Positions 25,352 to 33,180 of a stretch of DNA of 38,061 nucleotides are shown here, piece by piece. The DNA comes from Megasphaera sp. MJR8396C. GTDB lineage: Bacteria; Bacillota; Negativicutes; Veillonellales; Megasphaeraceae. Under the pieces are notes generated by a model. That model was given only the letters and a program-made list of their open reading frames with translations, did not search any database and was not told the origin of the DNA. The stretch is taken from the NCBI RefSeq assembly GCF_001546855.1, contig NZ_KQ958188.1, positions 1 to 38,061 of the forward strand, given 5' to 3'. Position 1 is the stretch's first letter, and every line of letters begins with the position of its first letter. A program made the translations under genes and the position numbers.

Positions 25352-25774
25352 ATGAGTTGGTGGCGCGATATTTTGCGGCAGTCTGTTTTCATGTGTATTT
25401 TCATCGTCCTCATCCCCATTGGAGCCTATACGATTCACAGCGGCTCCAGTGCCATTGTGGCCGTCGTCAGTTATCTCTTCCTGTCTCTCGTCGTCCCGAC
25501 GGCCTATGTCGGCGCCGCAGATGCCGTCTTTGGCAGGGAACAGGGGCGAATCCGCCGCTGGGCCGTCGTCCTGGTCTGGCTGCTCCTGTTGGCCCTTACG
25601 GCTGCCGTTAAGGTCTATCTGGGCGAGTATTGGAAGGCAGCTCCCTTTTGGGAATGGCCGACGATCGGTCGTGACCTCGTCTTTATCGTCGCCATGTATG
25701 TTGAGATCAGCCTGATCATGCTGGTATCGTACGTCATATCCTCGTGGATGCCGACCCGAAAGGATGTGGGCTAA
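25352..25774 (+). CDS. Small integral membrane protein
   Basis: A 140-aa protein with four hydrophobic helices and no recognised family. AGGAGG precedes the ATG. Its stop overlaps the next start (TAATG). The pattern IPIGAYTIHSGSS ... LSLVVPTAYVG resembles IPFGAFASGKPYIAASS ... LSFAVPLWLGY in the next gene, so the pair may derive from a duplication. Confidence 0.8.
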   Translation: MSWWRDILRQSVFMCIFIVLIPIGAYTIHSGSSAIVAVVSYLFLSLVVPTAYVGAADAVFGREQGRIRRWAVVLVWLLLLALTAAVKVYLGEYWKAAPFWEWPTIGRDLVFIVAMYVEISLIMLVSYVISSWMPTRKDVG

Positions 25775-26637
25775 TGAACGCGATATGGAAACAGAAGGGC
25801 CATGACTGGCTCATGGCTGTCCTTTGGGCCGCCTGCGGCATTGTGCCGATTCCCTTCGGGGCCTTTGCTTCGGGAAAGCCGTATATTGCGGCTTCGTCGG
25901 TCTTGATTTTTTTCGTCTTATCCTTTGCCGTCCCCTTGTGGCTCGGCTATCGCCGCCGCAAATTGGGACGATACGATGACTATGCGTCGGTAGGCGGGAC
26001 CCTCTACGGCGGCGTCGTCGCCCTCATCATCGCCGTGGGCATTTTAAATGGTCTGACCGGATCCTTTCTTTGGCACTCCTATTGGGGAATGGTATTCTTG
26101 TTCACCCTGTGGATGCTGGTGACCATTGCCGTTCAATACGGGGCGGCCAAGGGCGTTGATTTTTGGCAGGCACGGCTGCGGAAGCACTGGTATTCCCAGT
26201 TTCTCGATCCCATCCTATTCAGCCTGCCCCTTCCTTGCGCGGTGCTAGGCATGTTCCTCTTCCCGGCTGTCAGCGATTCGTCGGCTTCGGTGAGCCTCTT
26301 CGTCGGCATCATGGCCATCATGGGTTTTTGTTTCTTAGCCATCAGCATCTTCGTCATCGCCACCTTTGCCTTCTATTTCTTCCCCTATAAGCGTTACGGC
26401 TACAGCCGAAAAGAAAAGGTCGTCCATCTCCTTTCCATCGTCGTCATGGTCCTCCTGTGGATCATGGTTCAAAATCTCCTGTTCAACAGTGATCTTCAGG
26501 TCTTCGGATATATCTTTAAGGCCATGCCCATCCTGCAGGACAATCTCCTGGTCTTCGTGACACCTTTCGTCCTGTCGTCCATCGTTATCATCGGCTGCGT
26601 AGCCCTGCGCAATGTCGTCGTTGAAACCTTATCCTGA
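25774..26637 (+). CDS. Integral membrane protein
   Basis: A 287-aa protein with about eight membrane helices and short loops; no family is recognised. The ATG at 25774 overlaps the upstream stop; the longer frame from 25744 lacks an RBS. It is probably a partner of the preceding small membrane protein, in a two-gene unit closed by a terminator at 26646. Confidence 0.8.
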   Translation: MNAIWKQKGHDWLMAVLWAACGIVPIPFGAFASGKPYIAASSVLIFFVLSFAVPLWLGYRRRKLGRYDDYASVGGTLYGGVVALIIAVGILNGLTGSFLWHSYWGMVFLFTLWMLVTIAVQYGAAKGVDFWQARLRKHWYSQFLDPILFSLPLPCAVLGMFLFPAVSDSSASVSLFVGIMAIMGFCFLAISIFVIATFAFYFFPYKRYGYSRKEKVVHLLSIVVMVLLWIMVQNLLFNSDLQVFGYIFKAMPILQDNLLVFVTPFVLSSIVIIGCVALRNVVVETLS

Positions 26638-26645
26638 TAAAATGT

Positions 26646-26684
26646 AAGCCCTCGTTAACCGATTCGGTTAGCGAGGGCTTTTTT
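26646..26684 (+). terminator. Intrinsic terminator after the membrane-protein pair
   Basis: AAGCCCTCGTTAACC (26646-26660) pairs with GGTTAGCGAGGGCTT (26666-26680) with one G-T, followed by a T-run. Confidence 0.9.
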
Positions 26685-26703
26685 GCCTGGGAAAAGAGGA
26701 ATA

Positions 26704-26734
26704 AAAAAGGAGGCCCTTGAGAGGTCTCCTTTTT
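26704..26734 (-). terminator. Intrinsic terminator of the potE-like gene
   Basis: AAAAAGGAGGCC (26704-26715) pairs with GGTCTCCTTTTT (26723-26734). The T-run is on both strands, and the site is just beyond the minus-strand stop at 26742. Confidence 0.85.
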
Positions 26735-26741
26735 GATCTGT

Positions 26742-28067
26742 TCATTTAATTTCGACGATGGTCTGCTTCATAATTGTGAAGCGGATGACGTAGACGAGCC
26801 AGCCCAGGAAGGCGGCGAAGCTGCCGCTGAGGAAGGTTGTTGCGTCGGTCGTTGTCAATGCATATACGCAGTAGATAATGGATACGCCTGCTAAGAAAAT
26901 CGAAGTATTCCGATTGCAGACTTTATTGGGAATGTGTTCCTTGGTAAGGATCGTCGTCAAGGATCCGGCACAAAGGATGTAGGGGATGACGTTGGTGACG
27001 ACGGCCAGGTTAGCCAACAGTTCGAACTGCGTGGCTAAGGTCGGGCTGATGGTCATCAAAGCGAGGAGGCTTTGCATCCCTAAGATGCAGAGCATGCCTT
27101 TGACGGGGACATCGGCACTGGTGACTTTGGCGAAAATCTTGGGGAACAAGCCGCGCTGGGCGCTGGTCTTGAAAACGCGGGCCAGGGTGAACTGCCACGA
27201 CAAGAGGGAGCCTGCGCAGGAGAATACCATCAGGCCCATGACTACTTTGCCGGCGGTATCGCCGAGCATGTAGGAAAAGGCCAGGCCGAAGGGAGCGCTC
27301 GATGCCAAAATTTCGGCATTGGGAACGATTCCGGCGATGACATTCGTCGAAGCGACGTAGATGACAGCGACGCTGATGGTGCTGACGAAGGTCGCAATGG
27401 GAACGGATTTTTTCGGGTTTTCCACGGCGTCCATATTGACGGCTGCCGATTCAAGTCCCAAGAAAGACCACAACGTAAGGGCAATCGAATTTCCGACGGC
27501 ATCGCCGAGACCCAGGTCATTGGGATTCCACGATGCAAGCCAGGTTGCCGGGCTGAACCAGTGCCAGCCGATAATAGAAATACCGAGAACGGGAATGATA
27601 GCGCCCCAGATGGTGATGGCACTCAGCTTGCCCGAATACCGGGAACCGCTGAAGTTGAGGGCCGCTGCAATCCACAATAAAGCGATCGTATATAGACACG
27701 TCTGAATCGGCGTAAAGGTTGTTCCAAGGAAACCGGCGCCGTAACCGACTGCCGTGATGGCAATGGCGACGTTTGCAATTACGATGGATACGGAGTAGGC
27801 GTAATTTGCCATAAAATGTCCTATTCGCCCGAAGGCGTATTCGGAGTAACCACCCATACCGCCCGGCTTCGTTGTAAACATGCCACATCGGGCAAAGGCC
27901 ATGGCGAGGGCTAAAGAGCCAAGTGAGGTAATAATCCAAGAAATGATTGAAATAGTACCGACTTCGGCAAGCTTGGTCGGCAGCATGATGATACCGGCTC
28001 CAAGCATGTTGGCAGCAGTGACGAAGGTCAGCTGGACAACAGACATTTTACGACATGTAGTTTTCAT
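26742..28067 (-). CDS. potE: PotE-type putrescine/ornithine (amino acid/polyamine) antiporter
   Basis: A 441-aa APC-superfamily carrier with 12 predicted helices. It matches remembered E. coli PotE over its whole length: VVQLTFVTAANMLGAGIIML, LPTKLAEVGTISIISW, GGMGGYSEYAFG, ALTLWSFLGLESA and STNVIAGIVPNAEI. PotE exchanges ornithine for putrescine across the inner membrane in acid response. No ornithine decarboxylase (speF) is adjacent, so the true substrate pair could be another amino acid and its amine (a CadB-like role). AAGGA lies six bases before the ATG. Confidence 0.88.
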   Translation of the reverse strand: MKTTCRKMSVVQLTFVTAANMLGAGIIMLPTKLAEVGTISIISWIITSLGSLALAMAFARCGMFTTKPGGMGGYSEYAFGRIGHFMANYAYSVSIVIANVAIAITAVGYGAGFLGTTFTPIQTCLYTIALLWIAAALNFSGSRYSGKLSAITIWGAIIPVLGISIIGWHWFSPATWLASWNPNDLGLGDAVGNSIALTLWSFLGLESAAVNMDAVENPKKSVPIATFVSTISVAVIYVASTNVIAGIVPNAEILASSAPFGLAFSYMLGDTAGKVVMGLMVFSCAGSLLSWQFTLARVFKTSAQRGLFPKIFAKVTSADVPVKGMLCILGMQSLLALMTISPTLATQFELLANLAVVTNVIPYILCAGSLTTILTKEHIPNKVCNRNTSIFLAGVSIIYCVYALTTTDATTFLSGSFAAFLGWLVYVIRFTIMKQTIVEIK

Positions 28068-28708
28068 TATCAGTCCTTCTTTCGTTTAGAATGCGTATAT
28101 GGCTAGAAATTTTTAGCAAGTTAATTCTATCATTTTTACAGGGAAAATTAAATAGTTTTTTGAAAAATGCTATATGCATTTAGGGCCCTTTTGATGTCGA
28201 TTATTCTAAATCTGTATAGAAAATTTTACACAAGGTGATAAGGGCCGGGAAGCCAGGTTTCATCAGCCTTCCCAAGGGGGTGAAAAAATGGATTTTCAAG
28301 GAAAATGAGACGAAATCGAGCCTTTAAAATGGCCTCTGTAAAGGGCGATTCGGGAAGGTCCGGGTTCTGACTTTTTTCCTTTTGAAGCGTTGGTTCTTTT
28401 TCAAAGAACGAAAATTCACCGAATATATCCAGATTTAAAGGCAGGACAGCATCTGTCCTCGGCCTTACACGGAAGGGCCGCACCCGGGCCGAAAGGGGAG
28501 GGAATCTTCCTCCGAAACATCGCTGGCCTCGCCTCTAAAAGGACGAAAAAAGAGGATTCATCTTTGAGCAAGCCTCAGAACAAAAAGCCAGTAAAAATGA
28601 ATCCTCTTTGCGACTGGATAAGTATATCAATATTAGGGGCTGACGTCAATAAGAAAAGGGGCGTTTTGAGGTAAAAAATCAGTTTTTTTTTGGCCTGAAA
28701 AAACACGC
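28068..28708. other. Intergenic region with inverted repeats, no supported gene
   Basis: About 640 bases between potE and the thiolase terminator. It contains AAATGC-TATAT-GCATTT (28165-28181) close to the potE promoter region and a GTTCTTT/AAAGAAC hairpin near 28390. It also has a perfect 13-bp inverted repeat AAAGAGGATTCAT (28549-28561) / ATGAATCCTCTTT (28597-28609) with a 35-base loop. On the minus strand this last repeat ends in a T-run, as a terminator would. The only long open frame (28226-28483, minus) starts at GTG without an RBS. Confidence 0.5.
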
Positions 28709-28710
28709 TA

Positions 28711-28747
28711 AAAAAGAGTCCCGCACCATAAGCATGCGAGACTCTTT
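28711..28747 (-). terminator. Intrinsic terminator of the first thiolase gene
   Basis: AAAGAGTC-C-CGCA (28713-28725) pairs with TGCG-A-GACTCTTT (28735-28747) with one mismatch. The T-run lies on the minus strand. Confidence 0.88.
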
Positions 28748-28766
28748 GCAGTTGTTACAAGGGTGA

Positions 28767-29948
28767 TTAGTCGATGTTTTCGACGATGCAGGCCGTACCC
28801 TGGCCGCCGCCGATGCACAGCGTAGCCAAACCGTATTTGCCGCCGACTTCTTTCAAGCCGTAGAGCAAGGTTACGAGGATACGGGCACCCGATGCACCGA
28901 TCGGATGGCCGAGGGCGATAGCACCGCCGTGGATGTTGACTTTATCCATATCAAAGCCGAGTTCGCGGCAGCAGTATACAGCCTGAGCTGCGAATGCTTC
29001 GTTAGCTTCGACGAGGTCCAGGTCTTTGACTTCGAGGCCGGCTTTAGCCAAGGCTTTGCGGGACGAAGGAACCGGGCCGGTACCCATGATGGTCGGATCG
29101 ACACCAGCCGATGCATAGCTTACGATTTTAGCCATCGGTTTGAGGCCGAGTTCTTTGGCTTTGTCAGCGGACATGACGACGAAAGCAGCAGCGCCGTCGT
29201 TGATGCCGGAAGCGTTACCAGCCGTTACCGTACCGCCTTTTTTGAAGGCCGGTTTTAATTTAGCGAGGCTTTCCATGGTCGTGCCTTCGCGGGGGAATTC
29301 GTCCGTGTCGATGACGACGTCTTTTTTACGCTGATGAACCGTAACCGGAACGATCTGGGATTTGAAAGCACCGCTCTTAATAGCTTCGCAGGCTTTTACC
29401 TGAGAACGAACGCCCATTTCGTCCTGATCTTCACGGGTAACGCCGAATTTTTCAGCGACGTTTTCAGCCGTGATGCCCATGTGGTAGTCGTTGAAAGCAT
29501 CCCACAAGCCGTCTTTGATCATGGTATCGACGAGGACGCCGTTGCCCATGCGGTAGCCATAACGGCCCTTAGGAACAGCAAACGGTGCCATGGACATGTT
29601 TTCCATGCCGCCAGCTACGATGACGTCAGCGTCACCGGCTTTGATCATCTGAGCTGCCAAGGATACGCAGCGAAGACCGGAACCGCAGACTTTATTGACC
29701 GTAAGAGCCGGAACTTCGATCGGCATGCCGGCTTTGATCATAGCCTGACGAGCCGGGTTCTGACCCTGAGCAGCCTGAAGGACGTTGCCCATGACGACTT
29801 CGTCGACGTCTTTGCCTTCGATGCCAGCGCGTTTGAGGGCTTCTGCAATGACGACAGCGCCTAATTCAACTGCCGGGGTATCTTTGAAACCGCCGCCGAA
29901 TTTGCCGATAGCTGTACGGCAAGCACTTACGATAACTACTTCTTTCAT
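28767..29948 (-). CDS. Acetyl-CoA acetyltransferase (thiolase), copy 1
   Basis: It condenses two acetyl-CoA to acetoacetyl-CoA (or cleaves it), the entry to butyrate and longer fatty acid formation by reverse beta-oxidation. The 393-aa protein has Cys88 (NKVCGSGL), His348 ([10 protein letters not shown]) and Cys378 (CIGGGQGTA), all at the positions of well-studied biosynthetic thiolases. AAGGAG lies before the ATG. It is closely similar to the next thiolase gene upstream, and the gap of about 200 bases between them has operator-like repeats, so the two may be regulated separately. Confidence 0.95.
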   Translation of the reverse strand: MKEVVIVSACRTAIGKFGGGFKDTPAVELGAVVIAEALKRAGIEGKDVDEVVMGNVLQAAQGQNPARQAMIKAGMPIEVPALTVNKVCGSGLRCVSLAAQMIKAGDADVIVAGGMENMSMAPFAVPKGRYGYRMGNGVLVDTMIKDGLWDAFNDYHMGITAENVAEKFGVTREDQDEMGVRSQVKACEAIKSGAFKSQIVPVTVHQRKKDVVIDTDEFPREGTTMESLAKLKPAFKKGGTVTAGNASGINDGAAAFVVMSADKAKELGLKPMAKIVSYASAGVDPTIMGTGPVPSSRKALAKAGLEVKDLDLVEANEAFAAQAVYCCRELGFDMDKVNIHGGAIALGHPIGASGARILVTLLYGLKEVGGKYGLATLCIGGGQGTACIVENID

Positions 29949-30026
29949 TCAAATCACTCCTTGAGATTTTTTTACGTATGAAATAGATGGGACGCATCGG
30001 TATGAGAAAAATGCGCCGCGAAAAGC

Positions 30027-30120
30027 ATCATCATAATGATGATACCAGATAGTGATATCATACACCTTACAAAAGGAAATGTATAGATCACGTTCAGAAA
30101 ATTACGTAGTCTATACATTT
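30027..30120. repeat. Cluster of inverted repeats between the two thiolase genes
   Basis: There are three dyads: ATCATCAT-A-ATGATGAT (30027-30043), ATGATA/TATCAT (30039-30061), and AAATGTATAGA (30077-30087) / TCTATACATTT (30110-30120), the last an exact 11-bp repeat with a 22-base spacer. On the minus strand they lie upstream of copy 1 and downstream of copy 2, so they may be regulator sites or a weak terminator. Confidence 0.6.
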
Positions 30121-30156
30121 AGGTGCTTACTATTTAGGGAATAGTGGGGTAAAAAC

Positions 30157-31341
30157 TTACAGGCGTTCTACGACGATAGCCGTGCCCTGGCCGCCGCCGA
30201 TGCAAAGAGCAGCAAGACCATAGCGGCCGTTGATTTCCGGTTCAGCCATAGCGTAGAGCAAGGTGACGATAATACGAGCGCCGGAGCATCCGATCGGATG
30301 GCCGAGAGCGATAGCGCCGCCGTGGATGTTGACTTTATCCATATTGAGGCCGAGTTCGCGGCAGCAGTATACGGACTGAGCTGCGAAAGCTTCGTTCAAT
30401 TCGATGAGGTCCATCTGGTCGACGGTCATGCCGGTTTTCTTCATGACTTTGCGAACAGCCGGAACAGGGCCGATACCCATGATAGCCGGTTCTACGCCAG
30501 CCGAAGCCCAGTCGATGATGCGAGCCAGCGGTTTGATGCCGAGTTCTTTCGCTTTGTCAGCGGACATGATGACAACAGCAGCTGCGCCGTCGTTGATGCC
30601 CGATGCGTTACCAGCCGTAACCGTGCCGTCTTTAATGAAGGCCGGGCGGAGTTTTGCGAGCATATCCATGGTGCAGTCCGGACGGATGAATTCGTCTTTG
30701 TCGATAACGACGTCGCCTTTTCTCTTATGAACCGTAACCGGTACGATCTGGCTGTCGAATTTGCCTTCCTGCTGTGCTTTGTAAGCATACTGCTGGGAAC
30801 GAAGAGCCAATTTATCCTGGTCTTCACGAGTTACGCCAAAGCGGCTGGCAACGTTTTCAGCCGTTACGCCCATATGATAATTGTTTTCCGTGCAGATCAG
30901 GCCGTCACGAAGAAGAAGGTCTTCGAGGACGCCGTTACCCATGCGATAGCCGCGGCGGCCTTTTGCGATGGAGTACGGAGCGTTGGACATGGATTCCATA
31001 CCGCCAGCAACGATGATGTCAGCGTCGCCGAGTTTGATCTGCTGCGAAGCCAAGGAGATGGCGCGCATGCCGGAACCACAGAGTTTATTCAATGTGAAAG
31101 CTGGAACTTCCTGGGGAATACCCGAGTGAAGGGCAACCTGACGGGCTGTGTTTTCACCGCAACCGGCTTGGAGTACATGGCCCATGATGACTTCGTCAAT
31201 CTGATCGACAGGAACACCGGCGCGTTTGATTGCTTCAGTAACCGCAGCAATACCGAGGTCTACAGCGGTAATGTCTGCGAATTGGCCATTGAAGCTGCCG
31301 ATGGCCGTACGGCAAGCACTTACGATAACAGCATCTCTCAT
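30157..31341 (-). CDS. Acetyl-CoA acetyltransferase (thiolase), copy 2
   Basis: A 394-aa thiolase with the same catalytic set as copy 1: Cys88 (NKLCGSGM), GHPIGCSGARI and [14 protein letters not shown] replaces GASGA next to the active-site His. The ATG at 31341 is taken rather than the one at 31353, because AAAGGA would abut the latter. Two different thiolases side by side suggest different chain-length preference or direction, as expected for an organism making C4 to C6 acids. That is inference. Confidence 0.94.
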   Translation of the reverse strand: MRDAVIVSACRTAIGSFNGQFADITAVDLGIAAVTEAIKRAGVPVDQIDEVIMGHVLQAGCGENTARQVALHSGIPQEVPAFTLNKLCGSGMRAISLASQQIKLGDADIIVAGGMESMSNAPYSIAKGRRGYRMGNGVLEDLLLRDGLICTENNYHMGVTAENVASRFGVTREDQDKLALRSQQYAYKAQQEGKFDSQIVPVTVHKRKGDVVIDKDEFIRPDCTMDMLAKLRPAFIKDGTVTAGNASGINDGAAAVVIMSADKAKELGIKPLARIIDWASAGVEPAIMGIGPVPAVRKVMKKTGMTVDQMDLIELNEAFAAQSVYCCRELGLNMDKVNIHGGAIALGHPIGCSGARIIVTLLYAMAEPEINGRYGLAALCIGGGQGTAIVVERL

Positions 31342-31407
31342 TAGAAAAACCATCCTTTCTGATGTGAAACAAAGTATAGAATAATATAGTATATAGCCTT
31401 AATTGAC

Positions 31408-31430
31408 GGAGCCGCCGCTTACGCAGCTCC
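31408..31430. repeat. GC-rich hairpin in the copy-2 thiolase leader
   Basis: GGAGC (31408-31412) and GCTCC (31426-31430) form a hairpin. On the minus strand the inner part gives GC-GTAA-GC, a GNRA-type loop. It lies about 70 bases before the thiolase start. Confidence 0.45.
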
Positions 31431-31502
31431 TTGGGGGTTACGTTGAAATGAAGAATTTGAGTTCTAAATTTCACAATCTCCATGTCTATATAGTACATTT
31501 TT

Positions 31503-31610
31503 TCACAAGTAAATGCAAGAGGAAAATGGATTTTTGCTGTGCCGAATAATCATGATAAAGTAAGAGACAGCTAAAAGAAGAATGAACACCCCGAATAGTT
31601 TGGGATACAT
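31503..31610 (-). CDS. Possible 35-aa membrane peptide
   Basis: The frame starts MYPKLFGVFILLLAVSYFIM and continues with IIRHSK and a short polar tail. It predicts one membrane helix with a positively charged end inside, typical of bacterial small membrane proteins. No clear ribosome binding site is visible (only AAAATGAT before the ATG), so translation is doubtful. It lies upstream of thiolase copy 2 on the same strand. Confidence 0.3.
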   Translation of the reverse strand: MYPKLFGVFILLLAVSYFIMIIRHSKNPFSSCIYL

Positions 31611-31662
31611 ATCATTTTGAGAAAAAAGACTTCGCGTCAACCTTTTTCAAGAGACGGATTTT

Positions 31663-31691
31663 TTGATGACTTCCTATTAAGGTTATATATT
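31663..31691 (+). promoter_or_regulatory. Possible promoter overlapping the 44-bp palindrome
   Basis: TTGATG (31663-31668), a 17-base spacer and TATATT (31686-31691). A start near 31698 would make a transcript ending at the 31858-31894 terminator. AT-rich palindromic sequence makes chance -10 matches likely. Confidence 0.35.
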
Positions 31692-31716
31692 ATATATAAT
31701 ATATAACCTTAATAGG
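31673..31716. repeat. Perfect 44-bp palindrome
   Basis: The two 22-base arms (31673-31694 and 31695-31716) are exact reverse complements with no spacer. The outer part is CCTATTAAGG and the core is alternating TA. No T-run follows, so it is not a normal terminator. Confidence 0.95.
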
Positions 31717-31894
31717 TTCTTCGTGCTGGGGGAGTGAAAAGACTGGGGCGGGCTGTATTCGATATATCTTATATTATATAGTATAAGAGGCCTGGTGAAC
31801 CGGAAGGCCACCAAGCCTCAATGAATCATAATGGATTATGGAAGAAAAAAGACAACTAAAAAAGCGACTCCACAAATTGTGAGGTCGCTTTTTC
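31698..31894 (+). ncRNA. Candidate structured small RNA
   Basis: A stretch of about 195 bases without an open reading frame, between a possible promoter and a terminator. It contains an 11-bp hairpin, GAGGCCTGGTG (31787-31797) with CACCAAGCCTC (31809-31819), capped by CC-GGAA-GG, a GNRA tetraloop. It does not match SRP, 6S or tmRNA features that I know. Its existence as a transcript is inferred. Confidence 0.35.
31858..31894. terminator. Bidirectional intrinsic terminator
   Basis: AAAAAGCGAC (31859-31868) pairs with GTCGCTTTTT (31884-31893), with an inner CACA/TGTG stem. There is a T-run on both strands. It serves the 26-aa minus-strand gene and possibly the plus-strand RNA. Confidence 0.85.
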
Positions 31895-31914
31895 AGGCAT
31901 TACAGTCGGACATA

Positions 31915-31995
31915 TTAAAGAAGGTGTGCAATGAAGCTGTACGAAAGCAAAGCACCCATGGAAATAATGATTTTTGCATTTGCACTTAAGTTCAT
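31915..31995 (-). CDS. 26-aa single-helix membrane peptide
   Basis: The frame begins MNLSANAKIIISMGALLSYS and ends FIAHLL: a short polar start followed by one membrane helix of about 18 residues. GAGGGAG lies 4-5 bases before the ATG, and a TATTAT -10-like sequence lies about 28 bases upstream. The stop is followed after 21 bases by a strong terminator, so the unit has all the parts of a one-gene transcript. Small hydrophobic proteins of this size are often accessory subunits of transporters or oxidases, or regulators. No relative is recognised. Confidence 0.6.
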   Translation of the reverse strand: MNLSANAKIIISMGALLSYSFIAHLL

Positions 31996-32025
31996 AGTTC
32001 TCCCTCATTTCTTCTGTATAATATG

Positions 32026-32372
32026 CCAGCCTAATATTTTAAGTTGTTGCTGGATAATGACCGGCTGGTGTTTGATCTCTTTATCTATAAATATAATAAC
32101 GCGTGATTAAAATAAAATCAATAGCTGAAAAATGCAATTGATGGGGGTCAATATAACCTGGATGCAAAATAAAGGGCGTAAAATACAGATTATCAAGCAA
32201 AATACGGTGAAATATTTTCGCGCATTAGGCGAAATAATCGTTTTTCAAGAAAAAATAAATCAAGAAAAAAGTGAATAAAATGATTATTTATTCAAAACCG
32301 AAAAATGTTAAATTTTATGTTTAAATAAAGGCACGACTTAAAAAATAAAATAGGATGACCGTGAGATAAGTA
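32026..32372. other. AT-rich gap, no gene seen
   Basis: No open frame with an RBS is found on either strand. It contains CCAGCC/GGCTGG flanking 32030-32065, the dyad ATCAAT/ATTGAT near 32116-32145, and two direct copies of TCAAGAAAAAA near 32245-32275. These may be upstream regulatory sequence for the gene at 32488. Confidence 0.5.
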
Positions 32373-32402
32373 TTGGCAGGATCATAAAGAATGTTCTATA
32401 AT
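32373..32402 (+). promoter_or_regulatory. Promoter for the gene at 32488
   Basis: TTGGCA (32373-32378), an 18-base spacer and a consensus TATAAT (32397-32402), giving a leader of about 78 bases. Confidence 0.6.
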
Positions 32403-32487
32403 GAATATAAAAGAAAAAGGCCGCCATCCCCGGGTCAGATACCCTTGGATTGGCGCTCATGTTAATGATTATATTAGGAGGAATACG

Positions 32488-33120
32488 ATGGGATTTTTCG
32501 ACGCGTTTTTTAAAGAGCAGCAGCGCACGAAGAGTGAAGAAATTTATGACCGTGCCCTGCAGATCTTTAATTCACCCCAGCTGCAAAATGAGGCCTTGTC
32601 AAAAGATCTCTCCCGGGAGGTGCTCCAGGGCGAAGACTGCGATCAGGTGAGCGGGGCTTACGGCCGATTTGGCCATGATCTGACCAATCCCATTCCCGTT
32701 AACGGGCCGAGTGGAGAATTCGTTTATTTGTCGCGCCTGCGCCTGCGGCGGACGGGGTCGATGGTCTTTTTCCATCAGGTCGGACAGATCGGGCGCATCC
32801 ATGTATTTGAACTGACCAACGTCAGCGGGCAGTTTGCCGATCGGCTCTACGTCGACATGTATCATCCCCGCTGTTCCCGCCTCTATCCCGAAGGCTATAC
32901 CCTCGAACGGGAAGCCGTCTTTCCCCGGGGCGTGACGACGACCGTCGCTGATTTCCCCAAGGGACTCTATAAGGCCATTAAGAAGGAAGCCAAACTTCGT
33001 CTTGGCATCGATGTAGCCGAACAGGAAAGTGACCGCATTGACGCCGCGGCGGCTCAAGAATCCCTTTCGGCGCTTCCGGCAAAATCTATGACGGCGGCAC
33101 CGGTCGAACCATTGAAATAA
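32488..33120 (+). CDS. Conserved-looking protein of unknown function
   Basis: A 210-aa soluble protein without signal peptide. It has a charged N-terminal helix (MGFFDAFFKEQQRTKSEEIY) and a central domain with FGHDLTNPIPVNGPSGEFVYL and DMYHPRCSRLYPEGYTLE. I do not recognise the family. AGGAGG precedes the ATG at 32488; the frame open from 32401 is not supported by an RBS. It is expressed from its own promoter. Confidence 0.8.
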   Translation: MGFFDAFFKEQQRTKSEEIYDRALQIFNSPQLQNEALSKDLSREVLQGEDCDQVSGAYGRFGHDLTNPIPVNGPSGEFVYLSRLRLRRTGSMVFFHQVGQIGRIHVFELTNVSGQFADRLYVDMYHPRCSRLYPEGYTLEREAVFPRGVTTTVADFPKGLYKAIKKEAKLRLGIDVAEQESDRIDAAAAQESLSALPAKSMTAAPVEPLK

Positions 33121-33139
33121 GGCTGATCTATGGTATAAT
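33112..33139 (+). promoter_or_regulatory. Promoter for the DUF1653 gene
   Basis: TTGAAA (33112-33117), a 16-base spacer and TATAAT (33134-33139). The -35 overlaps the end of the preceding gene. Confidence 0.55.
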
Positions 33140-33180
33140 TACTACCAGATTACAATGTTATCATACTAGGAGGGTCACTG

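Noticed and set aside
28226-28483. 85-codon minus-strand frame in the potE-thiolase gap
   Set aside because: It starts with GTG, has no ribosome binding site and no recognisable domain; more likely part of non-coding or repeated sequence.
30298-31344. 348-codon open frame on the plus strand opposite thiolase copy 2
   Set aside because: It is antisense to a thiolase with all catalytic motifs; long antisense frames arise from the codon bias. No RBS or family match.
31787-31819. SRP (4.5S) RNA, because of CCGGAAGG
   Set aside because: The conserved asymmetric loop and AGCAG partner sequence of SRP domain IV are absent; only a simple GNRA hairpin remains.
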